The notes beneath the pieces are model-generated. The model saw only the letters and a program-made list of their open reading frames with translations. It did no database searches and was not told the DNA's origin. This document shows, piece by piece, positions 8,201 through 17,343 of a DNA stretch of 64,000 bases (position 1 is its first letter; each line of letters opens with the position of its first letter). This DNA comes from an uncultured bacterium (GTDB lineage Bacteria; Myxococcota_A; Polyangia; Polyangiales; Houyiibacteriaceae): the NCBI GenBank assembly GCA_938024995.1, contig CALJDU010000014.1, positions 62,001 to 126,000 on the forward strand. Reading direction: 5' to 3'. A program made the translations under genes and the position numbers.

Positions 8201-10463
8201 TGACCTCATCTCGGCGGAGATCGCCGGCGATCCAAACGCGCTCATCAACACGCCGAAGGGGCGCGCGTTTCTCGCGACTTGGCTCAAGCTCCCGACCAAG
8301 AAGAAGAAGCACCTCGCCAAGCGAAACGCGATCAAGAACGTCCTCCGGAGCGCGAAGGTGTTCGCGTCGCTGCAGGGTGACCAGGTCTCCATCAAAGACG
8401 CTTCCACCAAGACCCGCGTGAGGTCGGCCCGCTTCCAAGGAGAATGGCTATCGCCCGCGCAAGGAGAACAGACGACCGCGCAGGACCTGCCCATCTTGTT
8501 GCTGCCGATGAGCGACGAGGCCGCGGGGTTCACTGACCTGGTCGATGGAATCGCGGACGGCCCGATCTGTTTTGACTACACCAAGGCTGTGCTCGCGACC
8601 CAAGGGCGCCGACGCGTCGAGCGGGGGCTCGTGGTCGCGCCGACCGTCGACGCCAAGAGCGAAGTCAAGCGATCCATCAAGAGCCTCGCGCTCCCCAGTC
8701 AGCTCCGGCTCTTGGGTGCAGGCGAGATCGCGCTCTCGCGCCACCCTGGCCGCACGGTCCGCTTGTTCGCCGATGGAGTACGCCGAAAACAGTTGATTCA
8801 GTCCGGGGTCAGCCCCTCGGTCGAGGTCGCGCTGGAGTCTCCCTCGCTGGTCCATGAGTTCGCCAAAGGGTCGCTGCCCAAGCGCGCCGAAGAAGCGCTC
8901 GACGCCGTCGGCTATGCGCTGATCCGCGCGCTCTCGGGAGACCTTGAGGCGCTCCCGCAGTGGGCGCGGAACGAGCTGAGACGGGTCGCGATGATCGACA
9001 TGAACTTCAACCTCGACGGTTTCATGGAGATGCCGCTCTTCGAGACCACCGACGGGCGCGATCTATCCTTCGAAGACCTAATCGCGGAAGAGTCGGGACG
9101 AGGCGAGCTCGTCATCACGACGGACGAAAAAGAAAGGCGGACGCTGAGCGACGATCGCCCCGTGATTCGATTGCATCCAGATGAGCTCCTCTACATCGAA
9201 GGTACGTTCACGATCATCGACGCGCAGGCCGCGTTCAAGGTCGAAGCCGAGCGCGCCCACAACATGGCGCGCCCGGCGCGCACCGGGTTCGGCCTGAGCC
9301 TCGACGGGAGGCAACCCGCCAGCGCGCTGCTGCACCAAGTGGCGCTCTCGGGAGACGGCGTCTCCGCGCCGCGCGGTCGGGTTGGCCTCCTCAAGCCACA
9401 CGCGAGCCTCTTGGCCGGCATCACGATCCTGAGAGACATGAAGCCACTGGGCATGACGCAGGTGAACGGACTCCCGGTCGTGGCCACGGTGGACTACGCG
9501 GAGCTGACCCCCAACGAAACGTTCAGCGCTCCGGTCCAAGACGAGGCGCTGGGAGCGGTGCGCGCGGCGGTGGTCGCCGCCCGAGAGCAGATGCTGAAGA
9601 GCATCGTGACGAAGCCACCAAAGAACGCTTTGGTGTCGCTTCGGATTGATACCCCCGACTCATCGGGCTGGGTCTGGCTCGACCCCGCGCTCGCAGGCCG
9701 CGTGACCGTTCTCGACATCCGAGGCGCGTTCGAGCTCCCGCGTGAGACGACCTTCCGTTCGCTCGCGGGCGACCTGATCCGCTCGGGCGTCGGGAGGAAC
9801 ACCACGAGCTTCGTCCGTGACGCGCACCGTAAACTCGCGAAGGCGCTCGCCGATCAGCTGGCAGAAGACAAGGTCGATGACGCGCGACGCGACGAAGCGC
9901 TGGCGCACCTGTTGATCGCGGCGCGCACCCGCATCGTCACCGAGTCGGAGCTGCCGGGCGCCCTGATGATCGACTGCTTCTCCCCCACGCCCCGCTCGCT
10001 CCGCGACGCGCTCGAACTGCTCCGCGGTCGCGCGCGGGTGGCCATCCTGAAAGACGCATGCCGCGTGAGCGGAGTTGTTGACGACCAGAGCCAGTGCTTT
10101 CAGGTGATCCTCAACGAACTGGGTTCACGCGCGCTCGGCGGTGAAACGGTCACCGTAGAGACCTCATCACCCGGCGCATCCGGAGTCGCGACGCGATTGA
10201 CCCGCGAACTCGCGGCGCTGGGGATCTCGCACGAGGTCACGGTCGGGCGTCACGAAGCGCTGCTCGACTTCGCCAAAAACCAGCTCACCGTCTCGCTCAT
10301 GCACCAAGCGACAAACATCATCTCGGTCGATGACGCGAGCCCGCTCTTCGGGACCCTCCTGCTCAGCGCCGTCTCGACGCTCAATCGAAATCTCGACTCC
10401 GTCACCGATTCGCACGAGCGCAGCGCTCTCCTAGCGGTTCTTGAGAGCTGGCCGAGTACCTGA
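5235..10463 (+). CDS. Giant protein (1742 aa) with a degenerate GHKL-like N-terminus
   Basis: 1742 residues, starting inside the stop of the GHKL gene (ATGA). I recognise no named family across its length. Residues 35-48 (WALEVLRAAVAFGA) align by eye with the N-box of the neighbour, keeping the Glu but replacing the Mg-binding Asn by Ala42; the G1 Asp is replaced by Trp64 (AWRGAA), and a G2-like stretch near 92-104 keeps only part of its glycines. A second GHKL-like feature, VRVFIDEDQLPTNASRSLV around residue 275, resembles the loop after the ATPase domain in Hsp90-like proteins. The rest alternates beta-rich and helical regions with a basic segment (TKKKKHLAKR) near 1020. No signal peptide, no membrane helix. 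Probably a large cytoplasmic scaffold or partner of the active ATPase. Confidence 0.85.
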   Translation: MSWRGRKVGKGRLRVDAKRAVQKLREYQLPDPTHWALEVLRAAVAFGAEAIEVTGDADDLYIAWRGAAPELDDLIETLNELVSPAPDEARRGFKLLATGINTALGKARYVDVYRIGAETAQRVRFTPQLHAVSDDNEGETLDDLIEATEVVAPHEAMGEGVVVHRKSRVSVDVMRTAIAFGEPPELRLARDRCADIRVPLRVGNATMHRAISPSDVLRLPLGANWNGFIALLDPRAHPDREGIEIAYAEQGVILERRFSPNYYDGPAPPVRVFIDEDQLPTNASRSLVRDDQPLVQRVNERVRELFPDLIERVTKELSEPDRQWSEVDRTRLRDGALHLLASLGRARDVASKLADRDDAYGPLAALPLLTSALGEPLAPRDLKDAAIVHRKRDPVDEELRAWFEGIVWARPGDEGSVFARASGIVIPSDQRIKTAKNELKARRRFLRQRTRPLVTNAKGPRWVFQEDTLPQGSMMRQTRSRRLIPAGLRGEVRVIGGSGVSQIDLMLEERVLETVKLEGLVRFRGQITFDELRPAPDYREAEQNVKLREMIRGASYAAIAALEATVSRGDKLPRKFIEELPRVLAACLTKSDLSLKRVASSPLARVPCFRVVDDQGDARFISHSKLTDDPLLFSERRVCPPVGARVVVGQAIGDATSLLFPKRTQVPYEPRERPRATFAERGAVQMEWTEGPVNGAIAWYRHGRATRSPVYHYHRGIPLGQSEAELTVPAVVRIEDDRLVPDPNWQRVLVSPKYDPHRWEIALVKAFIAHLSGETMAGFSSRDADGSVTDMLIKCVANSERVRAALTEDEFTAFMNADLLTDVDRNAVTLAQLRDDRSAYPYFLTEDVVFPVDVSGFPAIRAYPDTVRAVQKLTGHELKNGTNPLQARATQAKRNEALKQHRQKREVELRPGHAVHSVVDRAYANGFTWRERSQPNVAKIYVEDRLIGMFPMEHISVSLNVHLNDGEVLEGLLGRWKLRVAGLLPSLMSDLISAEIAGDPNALINTPKGRAFLATWLKLPTKKKKHLAKRNAIKNVLRSAKVFASLQGDQVSIKDASTKTRVRSARFQGEWLSPAQGEQTTAQDLPILLLPMSDEAAGFTDLVDGIADGPICFDYTKAVLATQGRRRVERGLVVAPTVDAKSEVKRSIKSLALPSQLRLLGAGEIALSRHPGRTVRLFADGVRRKQLIQSGVSPSVEVALESPSLVHEFAKGSLPKRAEEALDAVGYALIRALSGDLEALPQWARNELRRVAMIDMNFNLDGFMEMPLFETTDGRDLSFEDLIAEESGRGELVITTDEKERRTLSDDRPVIRLHPDELLYIEGTFTIIDAQAAFKVEAERAHNMARPARTGFGLSLDGRQPASALLHQVALSGDGVSAPRGRVGLLKPHASLLAGITILRDMKPLGMTQVNGLPVVATVDYAELTPNETFSAPVQDEALGAVRAAVVAAREQMLKSIVTKPPKNALVSLRIDTPDSSGWVWLDPALAGRVTVLDIRGAFELPRETTFRSLAGDLIRSGVGRNTTSFVRDAHRKLAKALADQLAEDKVDDARRDEALAHLLIAARTRIVTESELPGALMIDCFSPTPRSLRDALELLRGRARVAILKDACRVSGVVDDQSQCFQVILNELGSRALGGETVTVETSSPGASGVATRLTRELAALGISHEVTVGRHEALLDFAKNQLTVSLMHQATNIISVDDASPLFGTLLLSAVSTLNRNLDSVTDSHERSALLAVLESWPST

Positions 10464-10473
10464 GATCACGTTC

Positions 10474-10501
10474 TTGACAACCTCGGACCAAAAGCTAGTC
10501 T
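10474..10501 (+). promoter_or_regulatory. Likely sigma-70 promoter of tRNA-Phe
   Basis: A perfect -35 hexamer TTGACA (10474-10479) is followed after 16 bases by TAGTCT (10496-10501). The predicted transcript would begin about 33 bases before the tRNA. The leader contains a hairpin GCTCGG-GTCAAA-CCGAGC (10508-10525). Confidence 0.6.
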
Positions 10502-10540
10502 CGCCTCGCTCGGGTCAAACCGAGCCACCTACTTGCTTTT

Positions 10541-10613
10541 GCCCAGATAGCTCAGTTGGTAGAGCAGGGGATTGAAAATCCCCGTGTCGACGGTTCGATT
10601 CCGCCTCTGGGCA
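10541..10613 (+). tRNA. tRNA-Phe (GAA)
   Basis: A complete cloverleaf: acceptor GCCCAGA (10541-10547) pairs perfectly with TCTGGGC (10606-10612), D arm GCTC...GAGC, anticodon stem GGGGA/TCCCC around loop TTGAAAA with anticodon GAA, and T loop TTCGATT. The T stem GACGG/CCGCC holds one A-C mismatch (10590 with 10604). The discriminator base is A; the following bases are CCCA, so the CCA end is not encoded in register. Confidence 0.96.
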
Positions 10614-10621
10614 CCCAAAGA

Positions 10622-10645
10622 CCCTCGCCTCGTGCGGGGGTTTTT
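10622..10645 (+). terminator. Intrinsic terminator of tRNA-Phe
   Basis: Stem CCCTCGC (10622-10628) and GCGGGGG (10634-10640) with a 5-base loop and one G-T pair, followed directly by TTTTT. It sits 9 bases after the tRNA, so the tRNA is a single-gene transcript. Confidence 0.85.
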
Positions 10646-10727
10646 ACTTCCGTCGGCGCGATGGACACGTTTCGGATGTGGGGACCGCGGACTCAGCCCG
10701 TCGCGGTCGCGAGCTCAAAGCTACCGC

Positions 10728-11075
10728 CTACATCGACTCGCAACACATCGACGACGCGGTGCCCACCGAGCCGAGGTTCTCCTCCGTCCCGTCCGCGCGA
10801 ACGACGATCAGATCACCAAGCTCTGCGTCGGGCGCGCATGTACACAGGTCCACGCACGCGCTCGCCTCACCGCCTTCGACCGCGAGGCTCCCGAAGCTCA
10901 GGTTGGCCACCCCTCCTTCGACACGCGCCGTCAGCGCTTCGCCATCATCGGCACCCGTAATCGTCACGCACAACCGCGACCCTCCTGCCGGGCCTCCCGC
11001 TTCGCTTGAGATCTCAAAGCCGAGACCTCCGCAGCCGAGGAGAAAGAAGGAGCACACCAAAGCGACGCGAGACAT
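10728..11075 (-). CDS. Small lipoprotein of unknown function
   Basis: 115 residues from ATG 11075. The N-terminus MSRVALVCSFFLLGCGG is a lipoprotein signal with lipobox LLGC. The mature part is small, acidic and Cys-containing (a cluster CVDLCTCAPD and a CC pair near the end), which suggests disulfides outside the cytoplasm. The open frame extends 24 codons upstream but that part has no signal character. It is divergent from the oxidoreductase gene and faces the tRNA terminator. No family recognised. Confidence 0.7.
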   Translation of the reverse strand: MSRVALVCSFFLLGCGGLGFEISSEAGGPAGGSRLCVTITGADDGEALTARVEGGVANLSFGSLAVEGGEASACVDLCTCAPDAELGDLIVVRADGTEENLGSVGTASSMCCESM

Positions 11076-11191
11076 GGGCACACCGTACCATCGGAGGCCG
11101 CAATTCCCCGCGCGTACAAACTGCGCCGCGCTGTCGCCAACAAACAACGCGCTGCCTCGATGCCACCACGATGTCGCTGTACTGTCGCGGG

Positions 11192-12415
11192 ATGCCGACG
11201 CTCGCCGACCCGCTCCCGCTTCCTTGCGGCCTCACGCTGAAGAACCGGATCGTGAAGTCCGCGATGAGCGAGAACCTCGGGACGCCCGCGCACGCGCCTT
11301 CAAACGGCATCGAGACGCTTTATCGACGATGGGCGGCTGGCGGGCTCGGGCTGCAGGTGACGGGCAACGTGATGGTGGACGGTCGCGCGCTCGGCGAGCC
11401 TGGGAACATCGTCCTGGAAGACGAACGCGACCTCCCCTCGTTCCAGCGATGGGCGAGCGCCGCGACCGAGAACGGGACGCGCTGCTTCATGCAGCTCAAC
11501 CACCCAGGCAAGCAGTCGCCGACGTTCCTCTCGAAGCAGACCGTCGCGCCGTCCGCGGTGGGCTTTGGGGAGACGCTCGAGAAGATGTTCGCGACCCCAC
11601 GCGCGCTCCGCCCGGACGAGATCACCGACCTCATCGCGCGGTTCGGGAACAGCGCGGCGCTCGCCAAGGAGGCAGGGTTTTCAGGCGTGCAGATCCACGG
11701 CGCGCACGGCTACCTCGTGAGTCAATTTCTCTCGCCGCGTCACAACATTCGCGACGACGAGTGGGGCGGCAGCCAGGAGAACCGCGCGCGGTTCCTACGC
11801 GAGGTGTACCTCGCGATCCGCGCCGCGGTCGGTCCGGAGTTCCCGGTCGCGATCAAGATGAACTCGGCGGACTTTCAAAAAGGCGGGTTCAGCGAGGATG
11901 ACTCCATCGAGGTGATGCGGTGGCTGGAAGACAACGGCATCGACTTCATCGAGGTATCCGGCGGGACCTACGAGGCACCCGCGATGATGGCCGGCGATCG
12001 GAAGAAGAGCACCGTGCAGCGCGAGGGCTACTTCCTCGACTTCGTCGCGAAGGCGACCCGAGAGCTGAGCGTACCGGTCTGCATCACCGGCGGCTTTCGT
12101 AGCCCGCGCGGGATGCAGCACGCGCTCGACGAGGGCGCCGCGATGGTCGGTCTCGCGCGCACGCTCTGCGTTCAACCTGGGTTCGCGGGCCAGGTGCTCG
12201 CGGGCGAAGATGTCATGAGCCAGGTGGAGAAGAAGTCGACGGGCATCAAGCTCATCGACGGCATGGGGATGCTCGACGTCCTTTGGTATGAGGACCAGCT
12301 CGCGCTCCTCGCCAGCGGCCGCGAGCCTGTCCTCAAGATGTCCGCCGCGCGGAGCTTGCTCCGAACCGTGATGCGGGGCGGCTGGCAGTCACTGCGGATG
12401 CGCCGCGCCAAATAG
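11192..12415 (+). CDS. NADH:flavin oxidoreductase (Old Yellow Enzyme family)
   Basis: 407 residues from ATG 11192, giving the family's typical opening (LPCGLTLKNRIVKSAMSENL). The family motif GVQIHGAHGYLVSQFLSPRHN followed by DDEWGGSQENRARF is clear in the middle of the (beta/alpha)8 barrel; it holds FMN contacts and the active-site His/His or His/Asn pair region. These enzymes reduce activated C=C bonds of enones or nitro compounds with NAD(P)H in the cytoplasm. It lacks the C-terminal FeS/FAD domains of 2,4-dienoyl-CoA reductase types. A haloalkane dehalogenase-like gene follows after 38 bases on the same strand, probably the same transcript. ATG 11171 is an alternative start. Confidence 0.92.
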   Translation: MPTLADPLPLPCGLTLKNRIVKSAMSENLGTPAHAPSNGIETLYRRWAAGGLGLQVTGNVMVDGRALGEPGNIVLEDERDLPSFQRWASAATENGTRCFMQLNHPGKQSPTFLSKQTVAPSAVGFGETLEKMFATPRALRPDEITDLIARFGNSAALAKEAGFSGVQIHGAHGYLVSQFLSPRHNIRDDEWGGSQENRARFLREVYLAIRAAVGPEFPVAIKMNSADFQKGGFSEDDSIEVMRWLEDNGIDFIEVSGGTYEAPAMMAGDRKKSTVQREGYFLDFVAKATRELSVPVCITGGFRSPRGMQHALDEGAAMVGLARTLCVQPGFAGQVLAGEDVMSQVEKKSTGIKLIDGMGMLDVLWYEDQLALLASGREPVLKMSAARSLLRTVMRGGWQSLRMRRAK

Positions 12416-12453
12416 CCGGCGGTGCGCAGGAGACCCGCTGGTACCCTCGCGCG

Positions 12454-13350
12454 ATGGACGCTCTCCGTACCGACGACGCGCGCTTTGCGAACCTCCCCGA
12501 CTTTCCGTTCGCGCCGCGCTACGCCCACGACCTGCCGGGGTACGACGGTTTGCGGATGCACTACCTCGACGAAGGCCCGCGCGACGGTCACGTGTTCTTA
12601 TGCCTGCACGGCGAACCCTCGTGGAGCTATCTCTATCGAAAGATGATCCCCGTGTTCGTGGCCGCCGGGGGCCGCGTCATCGCGCCTGACTTCTTTGGCT
12701 TTGGTCGATCCGACAAGCCCGTCGACGATGCCGCGTACTCGTTCGGGTTTCATCGCGGCGCGCTCATGGCGATCATCGAGCACCTTCAGCTCTCACGCTT
12801 CACATTGGTCTGCCAAGACTGGGGCGGCGTCCTTGGGCTGACGATCCCCGCCACGCACCCCGACGTTATCGCGAGGCTGATCGTGATGAACACCGCGCTC
12901 GCGATCGGCGTGCACCCGGGCAAGGGCTTTATCGAGTGGAGAGACTACGTCGCGAACACGCCCGACTTTGACGTCGCGGGGTTGATGAAGCGCGCGATCC
13001 CATCGCTTCGCGACGAAGAGGCGCGCGCTTATGATGCGCCCTTTCCGACCGCCAGACACAAAGCGGGGGTGCGGACGTTTCCGGCGCTCGTCCCGATCTC
13101 TGCGGACATGCCCGGTGCAGACCTCGCGAAAAAGGCAGGCTTGTTTTGGTCCACGCAGTGGGCGGGTGCGTCCTTTATGGCGATCGGCAAGCAAGACCCC
13201 GTGCTCGGGCCGAAGGTCATGAACACCTTGCGACAGATGATCCGCGGTTGCCCGGAGCCGCTCGTTCTCGAAGACGCGGGTCACTTCGTTCAGGAATCGG
13301 GAGACGTGGTCGCGAAAGCGGCTCTGGCCCGCTTCGCCTCGCTTCCGTAA
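12454..13350 (+). CDS. Haloalkane dehalogenase-like alpha/beta hydrolase
   Basis: 298 residues, close to the 300-310 of subfamily I haloalkane dehalogenases such as DhlA. It has the oxyanion-hole phrase HGEPSWSYLYRKM (52-64), nucleophile Asp122 followed by halide-binding Trp123 (CQDWGG), a likely acid Asp248 (GKQDPVLGP) and base His277 (DAGHFVQE). An Asp nucleophile followed by Trp separates these from ordinary esterases. The reaction would be hydrolytic removal of halide from an alkyl halide, though the natural substrate of such genomic copies is often unknown. It probably forms a transcript with the upstream oxidoreductase. Confidence 0.88.
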   Translation: MDALRTDDARFANLPDFPFAPRYAHDLPGYDGLRMHYLDEGPRDGHVFLCLHGEPSWSYLYRKMIPVFVAAGGRVIAPDFFGFGRSDKPVDDAAYSFGFHRGALMAIIEHLQLSRFTLVCQDWGGVLGLTIPATHPDVIARLIVMNTALAIGVHPGKGFIEWRDYVANTPDFDVAGLMKRAIPSLRDEEARAYDAPFPTARHKAGVRTFPALVPISADMPGADLAKKAGLFWSTQWAGASFMAIGKQDPVLGPKVMNTLRQMIRGCPEPLVLEDAGHFVQESGDVVAKAALARFASLP

Positions 13351-13456
13351 GATCGGCTCGGAACCGCGTCGCTCGGTCGTCGACGAGCCCATCCATCATC
13401 GAACGAAAAGCGTCAGTCGCCCCCATCGCTTCCCAAGACCTGCTAGGGTCCGCTCG

Positions 13457-13891
13457 ATGGGCGTGGAGAAGATCGTGATCGAGCTCTCCTTCCCCGTAGG
13501 CGGCCTCGGCGAGTGGCTCGACTCGACGATCGACCTCACCGACATCGTCTACGACGGTTGGGAACGCATTCAGAGCAAGCTCCCCGAGCTCGGCGACGCG
13601 GCCACCGCCAAGGCCTTGCTCGATGCCCTCGAGGGCGCGGTCTCGTACGCCACTGAAGACGACCACGGTTTCTCGTTGATGGGTGGCCTGCCCGACGATG
13701 AGCGCCTGGTCGAAGCGTACAAAATCGTCGCGGTGGTCTCCGGAGCCGCGCGCTTCGGGGCGGAAGGCGTGGCGACCTTTGTGGACTGTCAGTTCGAGGA
13801 CGAAGCGCCGTTTCATTCGCGAATGCGCGTCGAAGATCGGGACGTCCATGACGCCGATCTCTCCGATCGCGAAGCGAACGCGCTCCTCTAA
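13457..13891 (+). CDS. Small acidic protein of unknown function
   Basis: 144 residues, strongly acidic at the C-terminus, no signal peptide or membrane helix. It contains a hydrophobic patch (LVEAYKIVAVVSGAARFGAEGVATFVD) and otherwise mixed structure. No family recognised. It is 106 bases after the dehalogenase-like gene and about 195 bases before prkA. Confidence 0.65.
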   Translation: MGVEKIVIELSFPVGGLGEWLDSTIDLTDIVYDGWERIQSKLPELGDAATAKALLDALEGAVSYATEDDHGFSLMGGLPDDERLVEAYKIVAVVSGAARFGAEGVATFVDCQFEDEAPFHSRMRVEDRDVHDADLSDREANALL

Positions 13892-13991
13892 CCACCGTCC
13901 TGGTCACCCTCGAGTGGTGCGGGGAGGTGAAATTGAGCCCCTACGCAGGTCACGATCGGTGGAGCGCGCCCTTTGCCGAGCGCGCTGCTAT

Positions 13992-14021
13992 GTTTGCGAC
14001 GTGACTGTTTGCGATGTGACT
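13992..14021 (+). promoter_or_regulatory. Tandem 15-bp direct repeat upstream of prkA
   Basis: Two abutting 15-base units (13992-14006 and 14007-14021), GTTTGCGACGTGACT and GTTTGCGATGTGACT, differ at a single base. They end 65 bases before the prkA start, a position suited to a regulator binding as a head-to-tail dimer. Function is inferred from position only. Confidence 0.4.
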
Positions 14022-14086
14022 CCAACGCCACTCTTCTCTTCTCGCGTCAACGAACGGCGTATGCCGACGACTCACGAGGTGATGTC

Positions 14087-16135
<2,049 letters not shown>

Positions 16136-16137
16136 CC

Positions 16138-17343
16138 ATGCGCGGGCCTTCGGCACGCGTCTTCGTCATCGTTGCGCTCGCCCTCGCGACCACGGCGATG
16201 ACGTGGACGTCAGCGGACGCGCTCGGCGACGTAAACTGGCGGCGTCAGTACACGCGCGCCCGAACGCGAGAGGCGACCGCCTTCCACGGCCTCTTGGTGT
16301 GCCGGGTCCGCGCGGAACGAGGTCGCTCCTACGACGGAGCCGGCGTCCTGCCGGGTCGCGTGCCGGTCTTTCCTGGCGTCTCTGTTCGTTTCGCCCGCCC
16401 TCGTCTCCACGCGCCTGAGCTCATGACGCGAATCGCGGTCGGCGCGCGGGTCGTCGAGATGGGCGGCGCGCAAGATCGCTACGAGGAGTACGTCGCGCTC
16501 GGTGGGCTCCGGCTGACCGTCGGGACAGAGCTGTCCGTGTCGGTCCGCGATCAAGACATCGCGAGCGATGACATGCTCGGCCGCATGACGCTTCGTTACG
16601 AGGGCAGGTTTCCGATGACCGCTGAGGCCTCGCCGGCCTCGATCTCGTGTCGTGGTCAGGAACAACGCCCGCTCCTCCGCTCACAGCGCGGCGCGCTTCG
16701 CCGATTGGGTCGCGCCCTTGCGCGCCTCCCCGAGCCGGAGCTCGACGACACCGATCCGGAGTTCGACGGCACCTTTCTCTCGCGACTCAAGACCGTGACG
16801 AGGTCGCTCGCTCCGCTTCGGCAGCTTCTTGGGGACGACGCGGAAGAGCTGAGCGACGCGATCACGACGACGACCACAAGAGAGCAGCGGTTCCGCGCCT
16901 CGGTTCGCGAGCGGCTCGCGAGCGGCGGCTCCGCGTTCGAGATGACCCGTCATGAGTACATCGACACCATGACGACACCGGCCGATCGCTCGTTCGAGAG
17001 TCACCGCGAAGCGCATGAGGAGCAGATTCGGCTCCGGGAGCGGTTCCGCTATCGGCGCGCGGTGCCGCTGCGGGTCTTCCGGGTGAACGTGAAAAACGCA
17101 GAGCGCCGCCGCGCCCCTCGGGCCCGGCTCTATAAAGACAGCGAAGCCATCGAAGGGAGAACCGAGGTGTTCCTCTTGGGCGGGCGTCGGCCGAGGCGCT
17201 TACGCCCGAACGCTCGACTCCCGCGCGGAGACGCAGAGCTGATGGTCGCCTACTACGGGTCCGAGGCGCTGCCCGATGTCCTCCGCCTCGTCTACCGGCA
17301 AGGGGCCGTCTACCTTCGGCTTCGCGGCGCTACGGCACCGTAA
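16138..17343 (+). CDS. Exported protein with a C2-like domain
   Basis: 401 residues, starting 2 bases after prkA and therefore likely in its operon. The N-terminus VFVIVALALATTAMTWTSADA reads as a cleavable signal peptide. Residues ~60-165 look like a C2-type beta-sandwich, most clearly in LSVSVRDQDIASDDMLGRM, which matches the calcium/lipid-binding loop pattern of C2 domains (V-x-D-x-D-x6-D-x-L-G). The remainder is Arg-rich and helical, with the conserved-looking piece SFESHREAHEEQIRLRERF. It overlaps the convergent GH10-like gene by 14 bases. No closer family known to me. Confidence 0.7.
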   Translation: MRGPSARVFVIVALALATTAMTWTSADALGDVNWRRQYTRARTREATAFHGLLVCRVRAERGRSYDGAGVLPGRVPVFPGVSVRFARPRLHAPELMTRIAVGARVVEMGGAQDRYEEYVALGGLRLTVGTELSVSVRDQDIASDDMLGRMTLRYEGRFPMTAEASPASISCRGQEQRPLLRSQRGALRRLGRALARLPEPELDDTDPEFDGTFLSRLKTVTRSLAPLRQLLGDDAEELSDAITTTTTREQRFRASVRERLASGGSAFEMTRHEYIDTMTTPADRSFESHREAHEEQIRLRERFRYRRAVPLRVFRVNVKNAERRRAPRARLYKDSEAIEGRTEVFLLGGRRPRRLRPNARLPRGDAELMVAYYGSEALPDVLRLVYRQGAVYLRLRGATAP

